In this document: positions 1-9,828 of the stretch, piece after piece
How the letters are laid out: each line of letters opens with the position of its first letter
How positions within the stretch are numbered: the first letter of the stretch is position 1
Assembly (NCBI GenBank): GCA_964057225.1
Contig: OZ059894.1
Location: 1,984,001 to 2,048,000 of the forward strand
Reading direction: 5' to 3'
From: Auanema rhodensis
Taxonomy: Eukaryota > Nematoda > Chromadorea > Rhabditida > Rhabditidae
DNA: 64,000 nt
Program-made: the position numbers and the translations under genes
The notes under the pieces: generated by a model
The model's database searches: none
What the model was told of the DNA's origin: nothing
The model's input: the letters and a program-made list of their open reading frames with translations, nothing else

Positions 1-1125
1 TGCACTATACTACATTGAGAAACGCTTAATACAAAAATTAGTTATGATCGTTTGAAAAATGATGCATTAGTGTATGTTTAGTTTCCATGTACACTCAACA
101 TAGCTTCCAAAAACATTTTGACAAAATTTTTTTCGAAAAATTTCAAAATAATTTAGCAGAAAGTAGATGTTTTTAGATTCCTTTTTTTAAGGCAAAGACG
201 ATGGACAATGTTATTCAACGAAAAAATTAATTCTTCAGGGTGAAAATCGAGGATATAAGTGTGAACTTATATCAGTTGATATCTCGGTGCATTTTTAAGC
301 TAGCGCAAATCTGATAACACAGATCGACGCAGCTTGAAAATCCGCATCGAATGCACTATACTACATTGAGAAACGCTTAATACAAAAATTAGTTATGATC
401 GTTTGAAAAATGATGCATTAGTGTATGTTTAGTTTCCATGTACACTCAACATAGCTTCCAAAAACATTTTGACAAAATTTTTTTCGAAAAATTTCAAAAT
501 AATTTAGCAGAAAGTAGATGTTTTTAGATTCCTTTTTTTAAGGCAAAGACGACGGACAATGTTATTCAACGAAAAAATTAATTCTTCAGGGTGAAAATCG
601 AGGATATAAGTGTGAACTTATATCAGTTGATATCTCGGTGCATTTTTAAGCTAGCGCAAATCTGATAACACAGATCGACGCAGCTTGAAAATCCGCATCG
701 AATGCACTATACTACTTTGAGAAACGCTTAATACAAAAATTAGTTATGATCGTTTGAAAAATGATGCATTAGTGTATGTTGAGTTTCCATGTACACTCAA
801 CATAGCTTCCAAAAACATTTTGACAAAAATTTTTTCGAAAAATTTCAAAATAATTTAGCAGAAAGTAGATGTTTTTAGATTCCTTTTTTTAAGGCAAAGA
901 CGATGGACAATGTTATTCAACGAAAAAATTAATTCTTCAGGGTGAAAATCGAGGATATAAGTGTGAACTTATATCAGTTGATATCTCGGTGCATTTTTAA
1001 GCTAGCGCAAATTTGATAACACAGATCGACGCAGCTTGAAAATCCGCATCGAATGCACTATACTACATTGAGGAACGCTTAATACAAAAATTAGTTATGA
1101 TCGTTTGAAAAATGATGCATTAGTG

Positions 1126-1155
1126 TATGTTGAGTTTCCATGTACACTCAACATA
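1126..1155. other. Inverted repeat 1 in each monomer (10-bp stem, 10-nt loop)
   Basis: TATGTTGAGT at 1126-1135 is the exact reverse complement of ACTCAACATA at 1146-1155, with a 10-base spacer. It corresponds to monomer positions 73-102 and is intact in nearly all copies. Exceptions I saw are copies 1, 2, 5, 9 and 23, where 79g is t and one pair is lost, and copy 21, where a 103-adjacent change lies just at the arm end. As DNA it could be a binding dyad; as RNA or single-stranded DNA it could be a hairpin. The function is unknown. Confidence 0.85.
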
Positions 1156-1175
1156 GCTTCCAAAAACATTTTGAC

Positions 1176-1196
1176 AAAAATTTTTTCGAAAAATTT
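1176..1196. other. A/T-rich imperfect dyad centred on TTCGAA
   Basis: Monomer positions 123-143 read A5, T6, CG, A5, T3, an imperfect palindrome around TTCGAA with a one-base excess of T on the left. B and D haplotypes change 127 from a to t, giving A4T7 with no change in length. Be copies change 135 from g to a, which destroys the TTCGAA core; copy 116 also loses it. A-tracts and T-tracts of this kind bend DNA, a frequent property of satellite monomers, but curvature was not computed. Confidence 0.7.
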
Positions 1197-1304
1197 CAAA
1201 ATAATTTAGCAGAAAGTAGATGTTTTTAGATTCCTTTTTTTAAGGCAAAGACGATGGACAATGTTATTCAACGAAAAAATTAATTCTTCAGGGTGAAAAT
1301 CGAG

Positions 1305-1326
1305 GATATAAGTGTGAACTTATATC
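1305..1326. other. Inverted repeat 2 in each monomer (9-bp stem, 4-nt loop)
   Basis: GATATAAGT at 1305-1313 pairs exactly with ACTTATATC at 1318-1326 across a four-base GTGA spacer (monomer 252-273). The G haplotypes change the loop to GTTA (263t), which creates a HpaI-type GTTAAC. The A2 haplotype changes only the terminal base pair (252a), and G2 changes the base just outside it (251a). Copies 157 and 167 (255t), copy 21 (258t plus 266t) and the 266t copies alter internal pairs. A second, mutually exclusive stem, ATATCA 269-274 with TGATAT 277-282, overlaps the right arm. Confidence 0.85.
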
Positions 1327-1343
1327 AGTTGATATCTCGGTGC

Positions 1344-1394
1344 ATTTTTAAGCTAGCGCAAATCTGATAACACAGATCGACGCAGCTTGAAAAT
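1344..1394. other. Compound hairpin in each monomer (monomer 291-341)
   Basis: Nested complementary arms occur in the order needed for one extended hairpin. Monomer 291-301 (ATTTTTAAGCT) pairs with 331-341 (AGCTTGAAAAT) at 10 of 11 positions, the exception being a T-G pair. GCG 303-305 pairs with CGC 328-330 after a one-base bulge. ATCTG 309-313 pairs with CAGAT 320-324 around the six-base loop ATAACA. That makes about 18 Watson-Crick pairs within 51 bases. Variants touching it include 311t (leaves a T-G pair), 338g and the 321g/322a double change in copies 86 and 95. No folding energy was computed. Confidence 0.75.
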
Positions 1395-3510
1395 CCGCAT
1401 CGAATGCACTATACTACATTGAGGAACGCTTAATACAAAAATTAGTTATGATCGTTTGAAAAATGATGCATTAGTGTATGTTTAGTTTCCATGTACACTC
1501 AACATAGCTTCCAAAAACATTTTGACAAAATTTTTTTCAAAAAATTTCAAAATAATTTAGCAGAAAGTAGATGTTTTTAGATTCCTTTTTTTAAGGCAAA
1601 GACGATAGACAATGTTATTCAACGAAAAAATTAATTCTTCAGGGTGAAAATCGAGGATATAAGTGTGAACTTATATCACTTGATATCTCGGTGCATTTTT
1701 AAGCTAGCGCAAATCTGATAACACAGATCGACGCAGCTTGAAAATCCGCATCGAATGCATTATACTACTTTGAGAAACGCTTAATACAAAAATTAGTTAT
1801 GATCGTTTGAAAAATGATGCATTAGTGTATGTTGAGTTTCCATGTACACTCAACATAGCTTCCAAAAACATTTTGACAAAATTTTTTTCGAAAAATTTCA
1901 AAATAATTTAGCAGAAAGTAGATGTTTTTAGATTCCTTTTTTTAAGGCAAAGACGACGGACAATGTTATTCAACGAAAAAATTAATTCTTCAGGGTGAAA
2001 ATCGAGGATATAAGTGTGAACTTATATCAGTTGATATCTCGGTGCATTTTTAAGCTAGCGCAAATCTGATAACACAGATCGACGCAGCTTGAAAATCCGC
2101 ATCGAATGCACTATACTACTTTGAGAAACGCTTAATACAAAAATTAGTTATGATCGTTTGAAAAATGATGCATTAGTGTATGTTGAGTTTCCATGTACAC
2201 TCAACATAGCTTCCAAAAACATTTTGACAAAAATTTTTTCGAAAAATTTCAAAATAATTTAGCAGAAAGTAGATGTTTTTAGATTCCTTTTTTTAAGGCA
2301 AAGACGATGGACAATGTTATTCAACGAAAAAATTAATTCTTCAGGGTGAAAATCGAGGATATAAGTGTGAACTTATATCAGTTGATATCTCGGTGCATTT
2401 TTAAGCTAGCGCAAATTTGATAACACAGATCGACGCAGCTTGAAAATCCGCATCGAATGCACTATACTACATTGAGGAACGCTTAATACAAAAATTAGTT
2501 ATGATCGTTTGAAAAATGATGCATTAGTGTATGTTGAGTTTCCATGTACACTCAACATAGCTTCCAAAAACATTTTGACAAAAATTTTTTCGAAAAATTT
2601 CAAAATAATTTAGCAGAAAGTAGATGTTTTTAGATTCCTTTTTTTAAGGCAAAGACGATGGACAATGTTATTCAACGAAAAAATTAATTCTTCAGGGTGA
2701 AAATCGAGGATATAAGTGTGAACTTATATCAGTTGATATCTCGGTGCATTTTTAAGCTAGCGCAAATCTGATAACACAGATCGACGCAGCTTGAAAATCC
2801 GCATCGAATGCACTATACTACATTGAGGAACGCTTAATACAAAAATTAGTTATGATCGTTTGAAAAATGATGCATTAGTGTATGTTTAGTTTCCATGTAC
2901 ACTCAACATAGCTTCCAAAAACATTTTGACAAAATTTTTTTCAAAAAATTTCAAAATAATTTAGCAGAAAGTAGATGTTTTTAGATTCCTTTTTTTAAGG
3001 CAAAGACGATAGACAATGTTATTCAACGAAAAAATTAATTCTTCAGGGTGAAAATCGAGGATATAAGTGTGAACTTATATCACTTGATATCTCGGTGCAT
3101 TTTTAAGCTAGCGCAAATCTGATAACACAGATCGACGCAGCTTGAAAATCCGCATCGAATGCATTATACTACTTTGAGAAACGCTTAATACAAAAATTAG
3201 TTATGATCGTTTGAAAAATGATGCATTAGTGTATGTTGAGTTTCCATGTACACTCAACATAGCTTCCAAAAACATTTTGACAAAATTTTTTTCGAAAAAT
3301 TTCAAAATAATTTAGCAGAAAGTAGATGTTTTTAGATTCCTTTTTTTAAGGCAAAGACGACGGACAATGTTATTCAACGAAAAAATTAATTCTTCAGGGT
3401 GAAAATCGAGGATATAAGTGTGAACTTATATCAGTTGATATCTCGGTGCATTTTTAAGCTAGCGCAAATCTGATAACACAGATCGACGCAGCTTGAAAAT
3501 CCGCATCGAA

Positions 3511-6318
3511 TGCACTATACTACTTTGAGAAACGCTTAATACAAAAATTAGTTATGATCGTTTGAAAAATGATGCATTAGTGTATGTTGAGTTTCCATGT
3601 ACACTCAACATAGCTTCCAAAAACATTTTGACAAAAATTTTTTCGAAAAATTTCTAAATAATTTAGCAAAAAGTAGATGTTTTTAGATTCCTTTTTTTAA
3701 GGCAAAGACGATAGACAATGTTATTCAACGAAAAAATTAATTCTTCAGGGTGAAAATCGAGGATATAAGTGTGAACTTATATCAGTTGATATCTCGGTGC
3801 ATTTTTAAGCTAGCGCAAATCTGATAACACAGATCGACGCAGCTTGAAAATCCGCATCGAATGCACTATACTACTTTGAGAAACGTTTAATACAAAAATT
3901 AGTTATGATCGTTTGAAAAATGATGCATTAGTGTATGTTGAGTTTCCATGTACACTCAACATAGCTTCCAAAAACATTTTGACAAAAATTTTTTCGAAAA
4001 ATTTCAAAATAATTTAGCAGAAAGTAGATGTTTTTAGATTCCTTTTTTTAAGGCAAAGACGATAGACAATGTTATTCAACGAAAAAATTAATTCTTCAGG
4101 GTGAAAATCGAGGATATAAGTGTGAACTTATATCACTTGATATCTCGGTGCATTTTTAAGCTAGCGCAAATCTGATAACACAGATCGACGCAGCTTGAAA
4201 ATCCGCATCGAATGCACTATACTACTTTGAGAAACGCTTAATACAAAAATTAGTTATGATCGTTTGAAAAATGATGCATTAGTGTATGTTGAGTTTCCAT
4301 GTACACTCAACATAGCTTCCAAAAACATTTTGACAAAATTTTTTTCGAAAAATTTCAAAATAATTTAGCAGAAAGTAGATGTTTTTAGATTCCTTTTTTT
4401 AAGGCAATGACGACGGACAATGTTATTCAACGAAAAAATTAATTCTTCAGGGTGAAAATCGAGGATATAAGTGTGAACTTATATCAGTTGATATCTCGGT
4501 GCATTTTTAAGCTAGCGCAAATCTGATAACACAGATCGACGCAGCTTGAAAATCCGCATCGAATGCACTATACTACTTTGAGAAACGCTTAATACAAAAA
4601 TTAGTTATGATCGTTTGAAAAATGATGCATTAGTGTATGTTGAGTTTCCATGTACACTCAACATAGCTTCCAAAAACATTTTGACAAAAATTTTTTCGAA
4701 AAATTTCTAAATAATTTAGCAAAAAGTAGATGTTTTTAGATTCCTTTTTTTAAGGCAAAGACGATAGACAATGTTATTCAACGAAAAAATTAATTCTTCA
4801 GGGTGAAAATCGAGGATATAAGTGTGAACTTATATCAGTTGATATCTCCGTGCATTTTTAAGCTAGCGCAAATCTGATAACACAGATCGACGCAGCTTGA
4901 AAATCCGCATCGAATGCACTATACTACTTTGAGAAACGCTTAATACAAAAATTAGTTATGATCGTTTGAAAAATGATGCATTAGTGTATGTTGAGTTTCC
5001 ATGTACACTCAACATAGCTTCCAAAAACATTTTGACAAAAATTTTTTCGAAAAATTTCTAAATAATTTAGCAAAAAGTAGATGTTTTTAGATTCCTTTTT
5101 TTAAGGCAAAGACGATAGACAATGTTATTCAACGAAAAAATTAATTCTTCAGGGTGAAAATCGAGGATATAAGTGTGAACTTATATCAGTTGATATCTCG
5201 GTGCATTTTTAAGCTAGCGCAAATCTGATAACACAGATCGACGCAGCTTGAAAATCCGCATCGAATGCACTATACTACTTTGAGAAACGCTTAATACAAA
5301 AATTAGTTATGATCGTTTGAAAAATGATGCATTAGTGTATGTTGAGTTTCCATGTACACTCAACATAGCTTCCAAAAACATTTTGACAAAAATTTTTTCG
5401 AAAAATTTCAAAATAATTTAGCAGAAAGTAGATGTTTTTAGATTCCTTTTTTTAAGGCAAAGACGATAGACAATGTTATTCAACGAAAAAATTAATTCTT
5501 CAGGGTGAAAATCGAGGATATAAGTGTGAACTTATATCACTTGATATCTCGGTGCATTTTTAAGCTAGCGCAAATCTGATAACACAGATCGACGCAGCTT
5601 GAAAATCCGCATCGAATGCACTATACTACTTTGAGAAACGCTTAATACAAAAATTAGTTATGATCGTTTGAAAAATGATGCATTAGTGTATGTTGAGTTT
5701 CCATGTACACTCAACATAGCTTCCAAAAACATTTTGACAAAATTTTTTTCGAAAAATTTCAAAATAATTTAGCAGAAAGTAGATGTTTTTAGATTCCTTT
5801 TTTTAAGGCAATGACGACGGACAATGTTATTCAACGAAAAAATTAATTCTTCAGGGTGAAAATCGAGGATATAAGTGTGAACTTATATCAGTTGATATCT
5901 CGGTGCATTTTTAAGCTAGCGCAAATCTGATAACACAGATCGACGCAGCTTGAAAATCCGCATCGAATGCACTATACTACTTTGAGAAACGCTTAATACA
6001 AAAATTAGTTATGATCGTTTGAAAAATGATGCATTAGTGTATGTTGAGTTTCCATGTACACTCAACATAGCTTCCAAAAACATTTTGACAAAAATTTTTT
6101 CGAAAAATTTCTAAATAATTTAGCAAAAAGTAGATGTTTTTAGATTCCTTTTTTTAAGGCAAAGACGATAGACAATGTTATTCAACGAAAAAATTAATTC
6201 TTCAGGGTGAAAATCGAGGATATAAGTGTGAACTTATATCAGTTGATATCTCGGTGCATTTTTAAGCTAGCGCAAATCTGATAACACAGATCGACGCAGC
6301 TTGAAAATCCGCATCGAA
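3511..6318 (+). repeat. Second 4-monomer duplication (copies 11-14 and 15-18)
   Basis: Copies 11-14 (3511-4914) and 15-18 (4915-6318) repeat the order: TTCTAAATA type, 203a/275c type, AATGACGACGG type, TTCTAAATA type. Few differences are visible: ACGTTTAAT in copy 12 and TCTCCGTGC in copy 14 are private. Copies 14 and 15 are adjacent TTCTAAATA types, placing the junction between units there. Confidence 0.82.
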
Positions 6319-7371
6319 TGCATTATACTACTTTGAGAAACGCTTAATACAAAAATTAGTTATGATCGTTTGAAAAATGATGCATTAGTGTATGTTGAGT
6401 TTCCATGTACACTCAACATAGCTTCCAAAAACATTTTGACAAAAATTTTTTCGAAAAATTTCAAAATAATTTAGCAGAAAGTAGATGTTTTTAGATTTCT
6501 TTTTTCAAGGCGAAGACGATGGACATTGTTATTCAACGAAAAAATTAATTCTTCAGGGTGAAAATCGAGGATATAAGTGTGAACTTATATCAGTTGATAT
6601 CTCGGTGCATTTTTAAGCTAGCGCAAATCTGATAACACAGATCGACGCAGCTTGAAAATCCGCATCGAATGCACTATACTACATTGAGAAACGCTTAATA
6701 CAAAAATTAGTTATGATCGTTTGAAAAATGATGCATTAGTGTATGTTGAGTTTCCATGTACACTCAACATAGCTTCCAAAAACATTTTGACAAAAATTTT
6801 TTCGAAAAATTTCAAAATAATTTAGCAAAAAGTAGATGTTTTTAGATTCCTTTTTTCAAGGCAAAGACGATGGACAATGTTATTCAACGAAAAAATTAAT
6901 TCTTCAGGGTGAAAATCGAGGATATAAGTGTGAACTTATATCAGTTGATATCTCGGTGCATTTTTAAGCTAGCGCAAATCTGATAACACAGATCGACGCA
7001 GCTTGAAAATCCGCATCGAATGCACTATACTACTTTGAGAAACGCTTAATACAAAAATTAGTTATGATCGTTTGAAAAATGATGCATTAGTGTATGTTGA
7101 GTTTCCATGTACACTCAACATTGCTTCCAAAAACATTTTGACAAAAATTTTTTCGAAAAATTTCAAATTAATTTAGCAGAAAGTATATGTTTTTAGATTT
7201 CTTTTCTCAAGGCAAAGACGATGGACAATGTTATTCAACGAAAAAATTAATTCTTCTGGGTGAAAATCGAGGATATATGTGTGAATTTATATCAGTTGAT
7301 ATCTCGGTGCATTTTTAAGCTAGCGCAAATCTGATAACACAGATCGACGCAGCTTGAAAATCCGCATTGAA
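6319..7371 (+). repeat. Most diverged monomers (copies 19-21)
   Basis: Copies 19, 20 and 21 (7021-7371) interrupt the T7 tract with C. Copy 19 also has CGAAGACG and GACATTG. Copy 21 is the most diverged monomer in the window: by eye it has about ten changes, among them CATTGCTTCC, CAAATTAAT, AGTATATG, a TTTTCTCAAGG tract, CTTCTGGG, GATATATGTG, GAATTTAT and a GCATTGAATG end. Even so, it stays in frame at 351 bp and about 97% identical to the consensus. These copies look like survivors of an older sequence state. Confidence 0.8.
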
Positions 7372-8424
7372 TGCACTATACTACATTGAGGAACGCTTAA
7401 TACAAAAATTAGTTATGATCGTTTGAAAAATGATGCATTAGTGTATGTTGAGTTTCCATGTACACTCAACATAGCTTCCAAAAACATTTTGACAAAAATT
7501 TTTTCGAAAAATTTCAAAATAATTTAGCAGAAAGTAGATGTTTTTAGATTCCTTTTTTTAAGGCAAAGACGATGGACAATGTTATTCAACGAAAAAATTA
7601 ATTCTTCAGGGTGAAAATCGAGGATATAAGTGTGAACTTATATCAGTTGATATCTCGGTGCATTTTTAAGCTAGCGCAAATCTGATAACACAGATCGACG
7701 CAGCTTGAAAATCCGCATCGAATGCACTATACTACATTGAGGAACGCTTAATACAAAAATTAGTTATGATCGTTTGAAAAATGATGCATTAGTGTATGTT
7801 TAGTTTCCATGTACACTCAACATAGCTTCCAAAAACATTTTGACAAAATTTTTTTCGAAAAATTTCAAAATAATTTAGCAGAAAGTAGATGTTTTTAGAT
7901 TCCTTTTTTTAAGGCAAAGACGACGGACAATGTTATTCAACGAAAAAATTAATTCTTCAGGGTGAAAATCGAGGATATAAGTGTGAACTTATATCAGTTG
8001 ATATCTCGGTGCATTTTTAAGCTAGCGCAAATCTGATAACACAGATCGACGCAGCTTGAAAATCCGCATCGAATGCACTATACTACATTGAGGAACGCTT
8101 AATACAAAAATTAGTTATGATCGTTTGAAAAATGATGCATTAGTGTATGTTGAGTTTCCATGTACACTCAACATAGCTTCCAAAAACATTTTGACAAAAA
8201 TTTTTTCGAAAAATTTCAAAATAATTTAGCAGAAAGTAGATGTTTTTAGATTCCTTTTTTTAAGGCAAAGACGATGGACAATGTTATTCAACGAAAAAAT
8301 TAATTCTTCAGGGTGAAAATCGAGGATATAAGTGTGAACTTATATCAGTTGATATCTCGGTGCATTTTTAAGCTAGCGCAAATCTGATAACACAGATCGA
8401 CGCAGCTTGAAAATCCGCATCGAA

Positions 8425-9828
8425 TGCACTATACTACATTGAGGAACGCTTAATACAAAAATTAGTTATGATCGTTTGAAAAATGATGCATTAGTGTATG
8501 TTGAGTTTCCATGTACACTCAACATAGCTTCCAAAAACATTTTGACAAAAATTTTTTCGAAAAATTTCCAGATAATTTAGCAGAAAGTAGATGTTTTTAG
8601 ATTCCTTTTTTCAAGGCAAAGACGATGGACAATGTTATTCAACGAAAAAATTAATTCTTCAGGGTGAAAATCGAGGATATAAGTGTGAATTTATATCAGT
8701 TGATATCTCGGTGCATTTTTAAGCTAGCGCAAATCTGATAACACAGATCGACGCAGCTTGAAAATCCGCATTGAATGCACTATACTTCATTGAAGAACGC
8801 TTAATACAAAAATTAGTTATGATCGTTTGAAAAATGATGCATTAGTGTATGTTGAGTTTCCATGTACACTCAACATAGCTTCCAAAAACATTTTGACAAA
8901 AATTTTTTCGAAAAATTTCAAAATAATTTAGCAGAAAGTAGATGTTTTTAGATTCCTTTTTTTAAGGCAAAGACGATGGACAATGTTATTCAACGAAAAA
9001 ATTAATTCTTCAGGGTGAAAATCGAGGATATAAGTGTGAACTTATATCAGTTGATATCTCGGTGCATTTTTAAGCTAGCGCAAATCTGATAACACAGATC
9101 GACGCAGCTTGAAAATCCGCATCGAATGCACTATACTACTTTGAGAAACGCTTAATACAAAAATTAGTTATGATCGTTTGAAAAATGATGCATTAGTGTA
9201 TGTTGAGTTTCCATGTACACTCAACATAGCTTCCAAAAACATTTTGACAAAAATTTTTTCGAAAAATTTCTAAATAATTTAGCAAAAAGTAGATGTTTTT
9301 AGATTCCTTTTTTTAAGGCAAAGACGATAGACAATGTTATTCAACGAAAAAATTAATTCTTCAGGGTGAAAATCGAGGATATAAGTGTGAATTTATATCA
9401 GTTGATATCTCGGTGCATTTTTAAGCTAGCGCAAATCTGATAACACAGATCGACGCAGCTTGAAAATCCGCATTGAATGCACTATACTTCATTGAAGAAC
9501 GCTTAATACAAAAATTAGTTATGATCGTTTGAAAAATGATGCATTAGTGTATGTTGAGTTTCCATGTACACTCAACATAGCTTCCAAAAACATTTTGACA
9601 AAAATTTTTTCGAAAAATTTCAAAATAATTTAGCAGAAAGTAGATGTTTTTAGATTCCTTTTTTTAAGGCAAAGACGATGGACAATGTTATTCAACGAAA
9701 AAATTAATTCTTCAGGGTGAAAATCGAGGATATAAGTGTGAACTTATATCAGTTGATATCTCGGTGCATTTTTAAGCTAGCGCAAATCTGATAACACAGA
9801 TCGACGCAGCTTGAAAATCCGCATCGAA
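8425..9828 (+). repeat. Copies 25-28: alternating A-prime monomers
   Basis: Copies 26 (8776) and 28 (9478) begin with TGCACTATACTTCATTGAAG, the A-prime tag, and are each preceded by a copy ending GCATTGAATG with a GAATTTAT change (copies 25 and 27). Copy 25 also has TTCCAGATA and a C-interrupted T tract; copy 27 is a TTCTAAATA type. The A-prime tag recurs at copies 33, 37 and 43, linking this stretch to the G-rich domain that follows. Confidence 0.8.

Larger units (their letters stand above)
1054..1404 (+). repeat. Representative A-type satellite monomer (copy 4)
   Basis: This copy carries the commonest state at nearly every variable site and serves as the reference for monomer positions. 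Landmarks by monomer position: NsiI-type ATGCAT 62-67; 10-bp inverted repeat 73-82/93-102; A5T6 then TTCGAA then AAATTT dyad 123-143; T7 tract 182-188; A6 tract 221-226; 9-bp inverted repeat 252-260/265-273; EcoRV-type GATATC 278-283; compound hairpin 291-341 with NheI-type GCTAGC 299-304. Variable sites that define haplotypes are 14, 20, 58, 127, 135, 140, 202, 203, 207, 221, 251, 252, 263, 311 and 338. Every frame is closed by stops in the consensus except for short runs, so the monomer is non-coding. Confidence 0.95.
703..3510 (+). repeat. Tandem duplication of a 4-monomer (1404-bp) unit
   Basis: Copies 3-6 (703-2106) and 7-10 (2107-3510) match at every diagnostic site I compared. Copies 3/7 have 14t, 127a, 202t and 311t. 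Copies 4/8 are plain A. Copies 5/9 combine 79t, 127t, 135a, 203a and 275c. Copies 6/10 start with a TGCATTATAC variant and carry 127t and 202c. The match continues into copy 11 until about 3652. Two neighbouring 1404-bp segments sharing all these private changes indicate a recent segmental duplication. Confidence 0.88.
1..9828 (+). repeat. Array domain I: heterogeneous monomers (copies 1-28)
   Basis: This stretch shows the widest set of local variants. They include 79t (copies 1, 2, 5, 9, 23), 203a in copies 5, 9, 11, 12, 14, 15, 16, 18 and 27, 275c in copies 5, 9, 12 and 16, a TTCTAAATA change with GCAAAAAG in copies 11, 14, 15, 18 and 27, and the AATGACGACGG change in copies 13 and 17. Several copies (19, 20, 21, 25) interrupt the T7 tract with C. 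Many variants seen here never reappear to the right. It may lie nearer an array edge or be an older segment, but that is inference. Confidence 0.85.

Noticed and set aside
1235-1241. T7 tract as a transcription terminator
   Set aside because: The T tract at monomer 182-188 has no adjoining stem and lies in generally A/T-rich DNA, so a terminator call has no support.
1354-1366. Pol III A-box-like TAGCGCAAATCTG suggesting a tRNA-derived SINE
   Set aside because: The 3' GG of the A box is missing, no B box follows at a suitable distance, and there is no tRNA cloverleaf, poly-A tail or target-site duplication.
1362-1394. Hammerhead-ribozyme-like core (CTGATAA followed by TTGAAAA)
   Set aside because: Satellite hammerheads need CTGANGA and GAAA flanking a stem. 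Here the required G is A, and the bases between do not form a stem II. The pairing seen is that of the compound hairpin instead. No CTGANGA was found on either strand.
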